Part shown: positions 1 through 11,936 of the stretch, in pieces
Layout: every line of letters begins with the position of its first letter
How positions within the stretch are numbered: position 1 is the stretch's first letter
Assembly: GCF_001949145.1 (NCBI RefSeq)
Contig: NW_019091512.1
Location: 35,923-99,922, forward strand
Source of the DNA: Acanthaster planci
Taxonomy: Eukaryota > Echinodermata > Asteroidea > Valvatida > Acanthasteridae
Length of the DNA stretch: 64,000 nt
Reading direction: 5' to 3'
The notes under the pieces: generated by a model
Told to the model about the DNA's origin: nothing
Databases searched by the model: none
What the model saw: only the letters and a program-made list of their open reading frames with translations
Translations under genes and position numbers: made by a program

Positions 1-107
1 GTGTTTGGCAGGCAATCGTTCACAGATGGAAGCTCCGTGATATTCATTGCTAGCACGGCTGTCGTCTCATCGAGCACGTTTCTACAGCTAGCAGCACTAA
101 CGTTACA

Positions 108-3100
108 ATGGCGCTGGTACCGGACCACGGCTGGGCTTGGGCCATGTTGCTAGGTGCCCACGTCAGCGCCATGCTCAGCAACGGTTACCTGCTTGCGCTC
201 GGTGTGTTCTACATCGAATGGAAAGAAGTTTTTGACTTGTCCGCCACCGATGCAAGTTGGCTTTTGAGCATGCCCATGGTGGTTGCCAGCCCTTTGTGTA
301 AGTTGGACATAGGTTTGGTAAGAGTATGGACGAGGAAAACATGAGGTGGCAGTGACGTAGATTTGAAAAGCAGGGGGGCACACTATGACTTCATAACATT
401 AATCTATCATGTGTAATGTGTATTTAGCGGAATGCCATGTTTATGACTTTTTAGTTTTTGAATGATATTGAATGCATTTTAGTAAGCCTACTAGAAAATT
501 CAAAAATTCTTCACAATCCACTTTATTTTTTTGCAAACCACAAAAAGCGGGGGGGGGGGTGATTCAATAGCCCACCCCCTTCAAATAGTGCGGGGGAATT
601 TATACCTTCCATCCCCCGGGATTTACGCCCACGTAAGTGAGGTGGTGTATTCATTTCTCTGTTTCCAGCTCTCCCCGCATTGCCTGTGTCGATAGGCAGT
701 AGTGGCCAGCTGCGCGGCAGACTGTTTCTTCTTTTCTAGTTTTTCGACGGTTCAAACATTTTCCAGCAGTGGATGGTGGCTACTTATGCGCGGCCATTGG
801 AGCGAAAAAGACAAAACGGAAATTATGAATAAAACCAAGAAACATAAATTTACGTTCACAAATATAATACCAACGAAAAATATAAGCACTTACTATAAAT
901 ATAAGTACAAACAAAAAGTACAAAAGACAGGATGAGAAAAGGTATGAGAGAAATGACAAAATAATATAGAAACAAACGACACATGTAAATATAAATGGCC
1001 GTTTAAATGAATTTAAAATCAAAATTCTGTGAGAAACAAGTCGTCGGTCGTACCACGATCTGACTTATCTCAGGTTTTTTTTACATTTCGAGAAAAACGC
1101 GCTTAAAGGGGGGGGGTCGTTTTGGACCTTTATTTCTCCCACTATGCTATCTTTTATTGCCACAGATTTCGTAGTTTATAAAATTGGATAGTTAAATTAC
1201 GATATGAGATATTTTGTTGGGAAAAATCTTAAAGTCAAGGTTAAAATGAGGCGCGAAAACCATGTCAATTTGTTCAATTTTCAATGTCAGATTTTATGAG
1301 CGCAAACAGCGACCTATACAGATTGTTCACTTTGGGGAACGAAACATTTTGATGTCTCGGTGGCCGATAGTGACCTATAGGCTATTGTTTGCACATAAGC
1401 GTTTTTGTTGATATGTTTCGACTAAGAAGGTCTTAGAGTAAAACTTCGCAAAAGCTGAAGGAAACTAGAAGGGGATTTCCCATCAAAGGGGTAAGTAGAA
1501 ACCCATAAAACCGATAAAATGTATTTAGTAACTCTTCCAAATTCTCAAAATAATTAAATGTAAAGGTTTATTTGTGTTCCACTGCCAATTAGTTAAAAAT
1601 CGAGAAACAAGAACAATATGCAAAAGAGTTGTTTTATTTGTGCAATAAAAAGAAACAAATCAAAGTTACACTGAGATAGAACTATTAATGTCTGTTAATA
1701 TTCTTGTAAGTCACGAACACTTATTTTTCTGTTATTCAAAATGTATCTTCTCATCATTCAAACTTATTTTTCCATATATACCCAGGGTCAGTTTTCTGAA
1801 GATAGGCCTACTTGAACGCCTCCATTAAAAAGAATTAACAATAATATAGGGCCTGTCAATTGCATACATCTTTTGAAGAATAATGGTGTTTGATGTTTGA
1901 TAATGACGGGATGGTTTGAATGATGATATACAACGCTTTGATATATATTAAAGGCGCTTTATAAATACTTATATTATTTATTATATTATAAAAATATCCA
2001 CTGCTTTTCCACTGTGACATGCACGACCAGATATGTACAGGGAGGTTATTTCACAGACGTGGGGCAGCTGCACAGAATGATCTGTCTTCCCAGGACCTAC
2101 GAGATCTTGGTACAGCCAAAAGATGTTGGCTAGTTGGTCAAAGACCAAGGCAATAATTTGGATGGATATACGGAGCCATGAGTGTGGACAAATATAAAGG
2201 AGAAATTTGATGTAATGAACGATATGTTATGAGAAGGTTGTACATTACCCTGAATTCCATAGGGATCCAGTGGAGATGTTGAAGAATAAGTGTTATGTGA
2301 GCACAACGTCTAGTCTCGGTCGCCGCTGAATAACATTAGCAAAGGAAGTAAACCAAATATCAGAAGTGTCTCTTAATCATTTTTAGAGCCATCGGTGACT
2401 TTTAAATGACATTACCAAAGGAAGTAAACCGAATATCAGAGTTGTCTCTTAATCATTTTTAGGGTCATCAGTGACTTTTAAATGACATTAGCAAAGGAAG
2501 TAAACCGAATATCAGAGTTGTCTCTTAATCATTTTTAGGGTCATCAGTGACTTTTAAATGACATTAGCAAAGGAAGTAAACCAAATATCAGAGTTGTCTC
2601 TTAATCATTTTAGGGTCATCGGTGACTTTTTAATGACATTAGCAAAAGAAATAAACCAAATATCAGAGTTGTCTCATGATCACTTTAAAGGACATCAGTG
2701 ACTTTTAAATGACGTTAGCGAAGTATGAATTGAGTAACAGCTGGAGAACAGCTCCTTATACAACGATGCGGATTACCAGTGCTGTAATGCATCAAAATCC
2801 GAGGGGAAATGCACACAACAGCAGTGCTTTCAGTAAAAAATAAAATGTTGGGCTTAGAGAGAGTTTTACAAATCCACTGTTTTTTTTAGCCTCAGCGATT
2901 TCCTCTGAAATCCTGAAGCAAAATACTGCAGGTGAGTCAATGCAGTAATTAATCAACAGCTTTCCGTTAATTCCAATTGACATGAAAATTTTCGATTGAT
3001 TTTTTACATAAAATATAGTCGACGAAAGAATCAATCAGAGTGTCTTTCATTTCTTGTGTCTTTTTTTTACAGTTTGTAACAAATAATTCTTTAGGTTTTT

Positions 3101-6100
3101 GGATGCTTTGTGATATTGACCAGAAACATGGCAAATGACTGTTGCTTGTTACAATTCATTGCATTTAGCTTCTTTTTAACTGTGTAGACTTTAAGATTTT
3201 ATCTGGCTGGTTTACTTAATCAACACTTACAAAATAGAAACACAAAGCACAAAATATCATGAACCAAACGGATAAAATGCTTATTTGATCTGAGCTGGGC
3301 AGCCTGAAACGAAATTATCGAATCCCACAAATGTGGAGGATTAAATTGTAACTGCCCCCTTATTCTTCACCTCAGTTGGTTCTCGGCTTTCAGGTATGTC
3401 TATTTGTACAATATTTAAGGTACCAGTTTAGCCTTGCGGTCCCTATAAAAACGCGCGGCAGCCATGACTTGCCCTCTTTTCCCGCCTGGTAGTCGACCTG
3501 AGCAGACCAGTATTCCCGAGAACAGTTGTGCGTAGGCCTAAGTGCGGGAAATTAAAAAGCCCTGCACTCGAGTTTGAGTTGGCATTGCAATGGAAATAAA
3601 TGAGACATAAATCACCGTACTGATCGCTCATCACACAGCCACAATGGAAATTAGTTCATTTTTATGATGGTCCGTTTTGAAACTTGAAAGGGTCAGTAAT
3701 TAATACTCGTAATTTCATAACGTTGCTGTGCCACAGCTTCGCTGTAATTTTGATAGGTGAAGCGCCGTTGTGGAGGCATATCCTTTTGTGAATAAAGAAG
3801 TGTGGCCCTGTATCTGCACTGCGGGCCAGGCAGTAAACTGCTACCAACTTCACGGATTGGTGTCAGCGGTCGTCTAAGGCTAGACCGCTCGCTGACACAG
3901 GTTAGCCTGACCGTGGGTAGCAGACTTCAAAAGACGAGGCTGCCACAGTATTGTTCCCCTGATAGACTATACAAATGCGCCTCGTTTGGGTTTTACTCGA
4001 ATCTCAGCATAAAAGACAAGGAATATACATGTGTTCAACCATCTACAGAAACTCGGTTGAAATAAAGGTTCAATGTTCAGCCACCGAATAACACCAAACA
4101 GCGCTTAAGACTGGTTCCGAATGACTTAACTTCAAATGAGATCAATAGGTATCGTGGTATAGATACCAGACTGAATAAGTTACTTTAATCTACACATTTC
4201 ACGAAGTGACCTAACTCGAAGTGTCGAGTTGAAATTTTCAGAAAATAAATATTTCATCATGCATAACAAGAACAAGCTAACTGGTTCACGTGTTTCCTCC
4301 ATGCTTATGAATATGATGATCTTCGTGTAATTTTAACTTAGGACTTGCCCTACAGCAGATTTAATTGTGGAATATTTTGTACTATGCAACGCACGTGAAG
4401 AACACAAAACATTGAGCCTTGAAGCACTCGTCGCACAGATTTGCTTCTATGGTGCGTAGCAAGCACTTACTGGTCTCTGGCTCACTACATACCAGGCATG
4501 CCAGACGGCGGTAATTTGCCAGAGCTGTAGACCGGGCAGTTCAAACTCCTTTTGTGTCCTTCCTCCACGGTAAGAACAAACTCTTGCAGATAATGTTCGT
4601 GTCTGTTACCGAGGAAATCGTGAATACATGACACGTATAAGCCCAAAATTCAATGAATTCCGAGTATTAGCTTCTGGCATATCAAACGCTTGTCCGCTTT
4701 TGACACCTTATATGTGCATATTCTCAGCAGCCTCTGAAACAATATTGTTGGCAGGAACAACATTCAACAGGAATGGCCAAGATTTCTATCGGATTTTTCT
4801 TAGAATTCTTTAAAATATCTAGTTTCTTTCAAATAAACTGAAACACGGGGAGGATATGTTGATCTATGATGCTGGAGTGTGCAAAAATTGTGGAGAACAT
4901 TCCTTTTTATTTTGCAGTACTACCGGGGGTAACACTGACGGGGGCCTACACGGAAATCATATTTTCATATGTTGGCCTACATTCTGTTACATATACGGGA
5001 GTGGGTGTCTACTTCGGTGCTAGTAGGGGGCGCCAGATGTCGCTGAGCTTTAAACCGATGTCTTGGGGTACGGTGTTGTGCCGGAGAATCTCGATGGCTT
5101 CTTGAATTCTTCTCGCGAGAGCTAGTTCTGGATGGGGGTTATGAGTTCTGCCTTGTCCCATGGTCCCATTCGATGCGGTGGTCCGTGGAGTGTGCATGTT
5201 TGATGATGGACAGTAATCGAATGCGTGCACTGAAATAATTGAATGTTTTCGACAAAAAAAATCGAAGGTCGTCGCGGTCTTGCATAGATAGCGTTGGTTT
5301 GTGCACATACTCTAGACCCAGTAAAATGGCTGCCACTGTACTTCCGGTAACTGCAACGACGTCCATATCACGAATGCTGCATTGTGGGTCAATATTTTAT
5401 TACACGGTATACGTTCGTACCCACTACCTCCTCGTGGGACTTCAGCTCGCTAGCCCGGGGCCGCTGGATGATACTATTTGAAAATTGCATTTGAAAGGAG
5501 GTGGGCACCTCGATTGACCCATGATCGAACACACGCACGATGCAGTCTCTGAATTTAGTACATTGCCCGCTGTACGAAGTTGCCAGTGGGTTGCCAACGT
5601 AGGTCTACAAGCTTAAACCAAATACGCATCCCGTTCATAAACAATGAAACTGGCAAACAGGTGCAGACCGAGCGAAAACCTAAGGAAAGGCGCCTTTACT
5701 TGATGCTGAGACCCGATCGGTATGTTAATTACTAAGGCTTTCTACAGAGTGCCCCATGCATAGAAATGACGTACGCAGTGAGGACCTCGGTCCGTTTTTG
5801 ACGTGCTACATGACAAAACCGCTGATGTGAGGCCCGTGCAGTCAGGTTTATACATTGGCTGCTTGCTCATTATTTTCAGTCAACCTGCTGTTGATGTCAT
5901 ATAAACCGCCCCACAGTGTTCGATTTTTGTTACTGCGCTGATATATCCGTAGTGGACCCTAATTTCAGCAGCCAAACAGAGGGATCATTCCACAGGGCAT
6001 GCCCGAAGGAGGTCTCCCTGTAGTAGTACTTTAAGTTTTAACTAGGGCCACATGCCTGGAGGGCATCCAAGGTGCACACATCAAGGGGGAAACAAGAGCT

Positions 6101-8134
6101 GCAGCTACATAGCTATATAAAGTCCACGGAGATAATTCCCACGTTTTCAAATGGGGGGGGGTCACGCGGGGTCACTAGGGGGGAATGCCCTAGTGTCCGC
6201 CTCCCTGTAGTTACGCCGATGCTCTGAAGAACATAGAACTGCCTTGCACGATGGCTACCATGCAACGCCTCTATATGGTTATATATGCAGCTGCTCGTGG
6301 TATAATATAATACATGTATTTACGCCTTCCTTCAGGTTTCTTTATCGGCATTTTAGCGTCTTGTGTCGGCATACGCCCTGTATCTATGCTCGGAGCTGCA
6401 GTGACTGGTCTTGGAACTATACTGGGGTCGGTATCCTCCAATATTGACCAGCTTTACATTTGTAATGGGCTGACCGGTAAGTCGACTTGAAATCTCTCCA
6501 GAGGAGTCGCAGACTTTGATGTTCTGTGGATAATAGTGATAGTTTCCCTTTTCTCTGTTTTGATTTGAGTTCAATTTAAACTCCTTCGTAACAGGGGTCA
6601 GTATTTTTGATGTGTTTGCTTGCCTTCGTCTTTTTTCAGGTGTTGGCACTGTGATGACAGTGTCACCAGGCATGATTATGATCTCGCACTCGTTCAAGAA
6701 ACGCTATGTCTTTGCCAACGGACTAGCTGTGCTAGGGCTGAACGTGGGCCAGATGGTTTTCCCACCTTTGATTCGTCTTCTAATCGTAAGCTACGGTTGG
6801 AGAGGCGCCATGTTTATCATCGGGGCTTTGCAGCTGAACGGGGTCGCGGCTTGCGCCCTGTTTCGGCCGATGAAGTCGATCCTCAAGGATGTACCACGAG
6901 ACGACGAAAGACGAAGACCCTGTATCAAGCGAAACAAGTGCGGAGACGGCACACTTCGGCAACATGTGAAATACCTCTCCATTTTCAGCAATATCAGGGC
7001 AATGTTGGTTCTGGTGGCCGTCTGTGCTTACTCGATGGCTTTGATAGTAAACCTCTTCCATCTACCGGAGCGGTCCAAGGAAGCCGGGTGGTCCCATGAC
7101 CTAAGCGCAATGCTGGTCTTCGTCTACGGGCTAATATCGGCGGTCACCCGCTCCACCCACGGCTGGCTCGTGGACAGAAACTACATCGGCCCCTTCAAGC
7201 TCCAGCTGATCGTGATTCTCGGGGCGACTCTAATCTCCTTCCTGAACCCAGTCTCGGACAGCTACACATTCCTGGTGTTCTACACGCTAGTCCTTGGAGC
7301 CTTCCTCGGGGTTTCCTCGCCTCTCCTTATCGTGAACATGAAGAATGTCGCCAGCCCGGCGCAAGTGCCTTCCGCCATATGCTTGACTTGGGCGTCGTTT
7401 TATCTGTTCAGTGGCGTCGGATCAGTTCTCGCTGGTGAGTACAAGTTTCTCCCTCCCTCCCCCGGAAAAAAGGGGAAAGGGGAGTGAAGAAAAGAAAGTG
7501 CTAAAAAAAAAAACCAGAAAATGAAAGGGATGATAATCACTTTATATTTTCTTGAAAAATACCTCGGAATTTACCCCTTTGGCCATTCGTTGTTTTATTG
7601 CTTTGTCGCTGCTGAGTGCTTTAAGTTGCTTCCGATCCCCCATAACCCCCCATCATTCAGAAATTGTGTAAAAGGTCGCATAGTTTTGTTACTTGAGCGC
7701 AGTTTTCCAATTAAGAGTTCACACTTTTATTTCAGAATGAAAGAAAGACTCTGTTAAACCTTGAAAAAGCTACAATTGAAAAAAATAACTTGCACACCAG
7801 AAATCGAGTCACAACTGTCTGTGCCGGATGGCAACTCACCGTGTTTGTTTTTTCAACGGCAACACTAGCACTCGAACACACTACTGTGTGTATTTGTAAG
7901 AGACACGCTCACAGACTCTGCGGTTGCTTTCTAGGTACAATCTATGACGCCACTGGGAACTACCTAGCCCCGTTCTTGACGAGTGGGACCCTGTTTCTGT
8001 TGGCATTCTTGCTGTTCGCGGTAGTCACCGTAATGAAATCCAGACAAGACAAACGCCTTAAACTACATGTAGACACCACTAGCACCGCAGTGTATCATGT
8101 AGCGACGGAAGACATCGGTCAAGATACTGCTTGA
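108..8134 (+). CDS. Monocarboxylate transporter-like protein (SLC16, major facilitator superfamily), 4 exons
   Basis: Exons 108-297, 6336-6476, 6640-7434 and 7935-8134 join through GT-AG introns, all in phase 1, into one 441-residue frame ending in TGA. The start is the first ATG before the family N-terminal motif. PDHGWAW at residues 5-11 stands where SLC16 proteins have the TM1 signature PDGGWGW. HSFKKRYVFANGLAVLG at 127-143 matches the second SLC16 signature between TM4 and TM5. Hydrophobic segments fill residues 10-200, and after a charged loop (about 192-218) a second hydrophobic half runs to about 410; this is the 6+6 MFS layout at usual length. The role would be proton-linked or facilitated transport of monocarboxylates or related small molecules at the plasma membrane; the substrate cannot be read from the sequence. 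In the TM8 region Arg281 aligns with the key arginine of MCT1 (R306), but Ser277 stands where MCT1 has Asp302. Intron 1 is 6 kb and repeat-rich. The lectin genes follow on the same strand. Confidence 0.9.
540..640. repeat. Dispersed repeat copy, G- and C-run rich
   Basis: A run of AAAGCGGGGG is followed by a long G tract, then GGGGGAATTTATACC, CCATCCCCCGGGATTT and ACGCCC. The same order of words (AAAAAGTGGGGG, AAATATACCCCC, TCCCAGGGATTTAAGCCC) recurs at about 46485-46555 in the ABC-transporter gene. This is an old interspersed repeat of unknown class. Confidence 0.4.
2040..2335 (+). mobile_element. Decayed transposon-like fragment
   Basis: The segment contains a phrase order that I associate with a repeat widespread in aquatic animal genomes: CACAGACGTGGGGCAGCTGC, then GAATTCCATAGGGATCCAGT, then GTCTCGGTCGCCGCTGAATA. 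Just upstream, at about 1950-1975, lies GGCGCTTTATAAATACTTAT, a common tail-like motif before a TTAT-rich run. The reading frame is broken. The assignment rests on pattern memory and is weak. Confidence 0.3.
2333..2720 (+). repeat. Tandem repeat, about 76-bp unit, five copies
   Basis: The phrase ACATTAGCAAAGGAAGTAAA (or a close variant) begins units at about 2333, 2409, 2485, 2561, 2636 and, degraded, at 2712, so the period is 75-76 bp. Each unit continues with ATATCAGAGTTGTCTCTTAA and CATCAGTGACTTTTAAATGA. Units differ by only a few bases, with the outermost most diverged, as expected for unequal exchange. Confidence 0.9.
5010..5230 (-). pseudogene. Decayed Penelope-like retroelement tail (GIY-YIG region)
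   Basis: On the minus strand one frame reads KHAHSTDHRIEWDHGTRQNS and then stops. An adjacent frame continues with LALARRIQEAIEILRHNTVP followed by QDIGLKLSDIWRPLL. Together these resemble the C-terminal GIY-YIG endonuclease tail of Penelope-like or related retroelements (an EHA-DHxIxW part followed by R-EAI-I-RH and a final L-S-IW-LL). The break between the two frames is a frameshift, and no reverse transcriptase is visible upstream, so this is a short dead fragment in an intron. The family call is from recalled motif pattern and needs a database search. Confidence 0.5.
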
Positions 8135-9723
8135 GGGCGCCGTTCCTATCCTTGTTTGCTTTCCAAGAACTCAAACGTACGCACTTGTCTGCGTTCAAGG
8201 GGGAAAAGATGCAGAAGTGTAGGCCTATTCAGTTTTATGATCTATGATCAATCGATTGTAACCTTTTTTTCACTGTAATCTATTTCCTTGTGGTAAATTT
8301 ACTGTAGGTATGTTCCTGTGAATTGTCAACACACTGACAGCAAAGTTACTACAAGAAATAGATTACAGTAAAAAAAAGAGATTACAATCGATTAAAAAGG
8401 CACTAACAGCTGGAACAAATCCCTCAAGAAGGACCCATAACATAGGACAAAACCAAACAATACATTTACACATTTGTTATTCTGTTTTCCATGTCAGCGA
8501 TAGATCATAAAACTGAGTACACTCTCATTTCCTGCATGGTAGTCTTTGTTTTGTATTAATTTGTTGTAAATTTCCCCGTTGGTATGCTTCTGAACTATTG
8601 AATGGATTTTGTTGCTGGTAGTTAGACTGATCTAACTGTATCCACTCTGCTGTGACGCTCGAAGGTACGCAACATCCGAAAATAATTGTTGCCACCAACC
8701 TTTCCACAGCGGACGGCGCTGCACATGATAGTTTGAACAGACCCAAGAATCCACAGGGTTCGATTGTGTGGTTTGAGTTATTATTAGCCAATGACTTCAT
8801 CTTTGTTTTGGTCATCCTGATGAAGGAACACGTTAAAAATGCTGTTTTTACTCAAAGTCCATAGATTTTGATTTGAGTTTAGCATTTGATACAGTTGACC
8901 GAAACATGACATTGGTATTTTCCACTTTTGCTATTCCAAAGTATGGTTAATGTGAGCAATTACCTTCACATGTCATATGCATGGTTTTCCACAAGATTCA
9001 TTCTTTGGATTCTTATTAATTCCTAATCCATGAAAGTAAATCATACATTTGTTCGTGCGGCGGATGATACTTGGATGCATTTTATTTTAAGGCCTGCACC
9101 TTAGATTTTGCCGTGAAAGGAGTCCGTATCGAGCGGTTCAATCATTGTCCATTTTTTGTTTTATACAAAAGTTGGATGATTTCCCTCCGGTCCTCTTCCC
9201 AATCAGAATTTGTCGCATTTAGGCACATCTGTCAACTGCAATGGACTTCCTTGCGTATCCCAGCAAATGAGCACACACCATCTAGGTAGGCCTACCAGAG
9301 AGAAAAATCCAATCAAAATAAAAGGTCCTAGTTAATGAATTAATTATTGTAGTAGTTGCCCAAGGGCAGATCCGGGCAACTGCGTTCATTATTGAAGAGC
9401 AATCAGGTGATATTTGGTCTATTTTATTTCCCTCCTTTCAAAGGCGTGTAAAGGGAATTGAAATGTAGCACTGGCATTAATACTGTAAAAGGTTCCATAG
9501 AAGTTCCAATACTTTCGCCACCCAAACAATAATTGTTTACCCCATTCCGTAAAATGATTTAGATCCGCCTTTGTCGTGTCCAAGCAGGCTAAGCAGATTA
9601 ATTAGCCCTGAAGCTAATGTGATCAAGTTGTCATGCCAACGCATTCTTTAAAAGAAATTATCCGGTGTTTTCATCGATCAAACCTTGGCAGTCTAGTAGT
9701 GCATGTTCTGTGTTCTTAATAAA
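8135..9723. other. 3' flank of SLC16-like gene and upstream region of lectin 1
   Basis: The first 400 bp, probably 3' UTR or flank, carry a large interrupted inverted repeat (8229-8516). From about 9340 the sequence is recognisably duplicated at about 13950, upstream of lectin 2: both contain TTGCCCAAGGGC or CTGCCCAAGGGC, then TGATATTTGG or TGACATTTGG, then a TTTATTTCC tract. I see no gene and no convincing core promoter. Confidence 0.6.
8229..8516. repeat. Interrupted inverted repeat (foldback) in the 3' flank of the SLC16-like gene
   Basis: The left outer arm TCAGTTTTATGATCTA (8229-8244) is the reverse complement of TAGATCATAAAACTGA (8501-8516). The left inner arm at 8250-8291 (AATCGATTGTAACC, then ACTGTAATCTATTTCC) is nearly the reverse complement of 8351-8393. 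About 107 bp separate the inner and outer arms on the right, against about 5 bp on the left, so the right side carries an insertion or the left a deletion. This is consistent with a foldback transposon remnant. Confidence 0.7.
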
Positions 9724-10481
9724 ATGGCGGTGGGGAGGACTTTGCTGTTCCTCTCGATGGTGTCTGCATTGGTATCCCCATTGATCTCTCCCGTGTCCAC
9801 ATCCTACACCAAGCCCTGCTTGCCAGGGTGGGTCCTTTTCAACGACCACTGCTACCGAATCACACCGGAGAAGCTGACATTCAACGCTGCCGAGGCCTTC
9901 TGCCAAGGGTTCGCTAATGGCAACGGGAGAGGTCACTTGGCGTCGGTACACGATGACAGAGAAAACGATTTCATCGCCCAGTTGGCTTCATTGACCGGGA
10001 TAGGGGGACGACATGGATGGGTCTGGATTGGTTTGAACGATGCACAGAAACCAGGTTAGTAACGAATGTATACTCAAGATACCGCGGGGGGGAGTTCGAT
10101 GGCAAAAATACACTTTGAGAGTCGTTGGAGAGAGATCTAAGGAAGACACAGTCCACGATGCTCAGAGACAAATGAGATGCATACATGTTGTATATTATTT
10201 GTTTTCTGATGTGCTTGACGTGGATTTGGCTTTGAAAGAAAGAATATGAACTGAAAGTTTTGGTTTTGTTCCATTTTACAGGTGAATTTGTGTGGACAGA
10301 CGGTACTGCCGGTTCTTATCGCAACTGGTCACCCGGCGAACCGACTGCTTACGGTGAGGACTACGTTGCCATACGACCAATGGACGGACGGTGGAATGAC
10401 GGTTCTGCAAACAAAAGGGCGGTGTGTAAAATGCCATTTGGTGATATCAGCAGCATGGCGAGTCTGGCTTGCATTAATTAA
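9724..10481 (+). CDS. Secreted C-type lectin-like protein, copy 1, 2 exons
   Basis: Exons 9724-10054 and 10282-10481 join in phase 1 to give 176 residues. I chose the ATG at 9724 because it aligns with the start of the paralogue; an in-frame ATG at 9703 would add seven residues. Residues 1-27 form a hydrophobic signal peptide. The C-type lectin domain follows with PGWVLFNDHCY (34-44, with Cys32 and Cys43 as the extra N-terminal pair), Cys60, WIGLND (101-106), EPT (130-132), WND (148-150) and a terminal VCKM (Cys159). EPT occupies the sugar-selecting EPN or QPD position. The usual inner C2-C3 cysteine pair is absent (Tyr138 and a serine in their places), and an unpaired-looking Cys174 lies near the C-terminus. 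Likely a secreted carbohydrate-binding or immune-recognition protein; the ligand is unknown. Confidence 0.88.
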
Positions 10482-10685
10482 AAGATAATTTATCTCAAAT
10501 CATGAACAAAATTCTCGATCCCCTCAAATTATCAGCTTTCTGCTCTAAGGCTGAAGTCATCAAATCATAAGGTTTGTTAGACACCTTTATGTCAAAGTCA
10601 ATTTTAATTACAGTTTTAAACAGTGTCTAGAAATTGTTTTCTTCATTTAGTTTGTCTCATTTTTGGCCGATTTTAAGTAATTGTA

Positions 10686-10691
10686 AATAAA
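10686..10691 (+). promoter_or_regulatory. Polyadenylation signal of lectin 1
   Basis: A canonical AATAAA lies 205 bases after the stop codon of lectin 1, in a T/A-rich 3' flank. It is the first such hexamer after the stop. Its use is inferred. Confidence 0.5.
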
Positions 10692-11599
10692 TTACCTGCC
10701 CTAACCGTTACCAGTGTATGAAAGAAATTGATACACGTATATACGGTTGAGTTCAATATTAAGGTTAGTCGGGTAACGCTGGCAACCGTAATCACATGCT
10801 ATTATGCATGTCTACCATGTGACCCTGAGTGTGAGCATATGACCCTTCTTATATTGTTATAACCAGATCCTTCGGACTTTACAAATTACCTTGTTAAAAC
10901 AAGTACTGGTAGGCCTACCTTGTACTGTCAGCAATAGAAAACAAAGAAAAACAAAAACGTGGAGCTCAACAGTTTCCTTGCAATGAATATTACTTTGTTT
11001 TTTCAGTGCTCTTATCTGTATTCGACTGCGGTCGTGTATTTCCAATACTGGCACATTCGGTTGGAATCAACAGGAACATGCTTAATAGCATGGTGTTTGC
11101 AGATAAACTAGCCAATTACCGGTATTGCAATAATTACTTATGTATTGAAAATATGACGGCGTTGTCCATTTTCTCAAAACGGGTGTGGGGTTTCACATCA
11201 AACAGACACGAGTGCTGAATAATTCTAGCCGGGGGATGCTTCGTTGAATCGACCAAGCAAGCCAGAATGAGGATCAGACACCCCTTTATGGAGATTAATA
11301 AATCACTCTCACTTTGTCTATAACCTGTGAGGGCGGCCAGAGTTTCCAAAAATGTTACTTTTTGGTTGGCTTTCGATCTTGCCTCAAATTCGTTCAAATT
11401 GTACATTTTGTCCCATTAATTTTAAAGAGGGTTGAATTTTTCATTTATGTCTTAGTAGTACATGTATTACTATCCGGTGTTTTCATAGCTGCTTGTGAGT
11501 AATTCTTTTACATTTATACTGACGGCCAGCCGTAGTTTTAGCAGCGACTTGTTAAAAACACAAGTGTGACGTAAAAAGGACAGACCCTATGAGCCCTAA

Positions 11600-11760
11600 G
11601 AGAGGGCACAAAGTATCAACTCAGGCTCCTTCGGTAGGAACCGCTCCTCGCTGGACTATGAAATGCACACGTTACGGTCTCATTGCTACCAACCAAAATG
11701 AGCACTCCCGCCCGACCAATGCTCTTTTCAACCGATAAGCTTCACCGTCTGTTCGACACG
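11600..11760 (+). repeat. Dispersed repeat family A, copy 1
   Basis: AAATGCACACGTTACGGTCT, CATTGCTACCAACC and CTCTTTTCAACCGATAA are shared in order with copies at about 44731-44890 and 47921-48085 (all in the same orientation). A short inverted piece lies at about 33932-33958. All copies begin near an AGAGGGC motif. No terminal inverted repeats or coding capacity are visible. Confidence 0.6.
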
Positions 11761-11773
11761 GTATATTGTACGT

Positions 11774-11936
11774 GGTATACAGGGTTTCCCAGAAAAAAAA
11801 CAAACCCTGAGGAAAGGAGTTAATATGCCCAAACCATGAGATATGATTATAATGTATAAGGATCTCCGAAAGTAAAAGCAGTATTCTTTCTAATGATACC
11901 TTGATGGTATCCTCGATGGACACCCTGTATAGGGAC
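11774..11936. repeat. Possible small inverted-repeat element
   Basis: TATACAGGGTTTCCC at the left and GGACACCCTGTATA at the right are imperfect reverse complements about 160 bp apart. The ACAGGGTGTCCC type of terminus is common in short non-autonomous elements. I could not define a target-site duplication. Confidence 0.3.

Larger units (their letters stand above)
298..6335 (+). other. First intron of the SLC16-like gene, repeat-rich
   Basis: The donor GTAAGT at 298 and the acceptor CAG at 6333-6335 bound a 6 kb intron. It holds a dispersed G/C-run repeat (about 540-640), a decayed transposon-like segment (about 1935-2335), a 76-bp tandem array (2333-2720) and a decayed Penelope-like coding tail (about 5010-5230). 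I see no additional exon. Open frames in it are short and resemble no family apart from that element. Confidence 0.7.
9340..11060 (+). repeat. Tandem-duplicated lectin block, copy 1
   Basis: This block matches about 13950-15950 in order: an upstream segment, lectin exon 1, intron, lectin exon 2, then a downstream segment with AGAAAACAAAGAAAAACAAA followed by CAGTGCTCTT. The block ends are approximate because the flanks are diverged. Copy 1 lacks the hAT-like insertion found in copy 2. Confidence 0.65.

Noticed and set aside
6620-7099. 159-codon plus-strand frame overlapping exon 3 of the SLC16-like gene
   Set aside because: It is an out-of-frame shadow of a well-supported exon and has no domain of its own.
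9703-9723. Upstream in-frame start for lectin 1
   Set aside because: The seven added residues have no counterpart at the paralogue's aligned start, and the ATG at 9724 gives a cleaner signal peptide.
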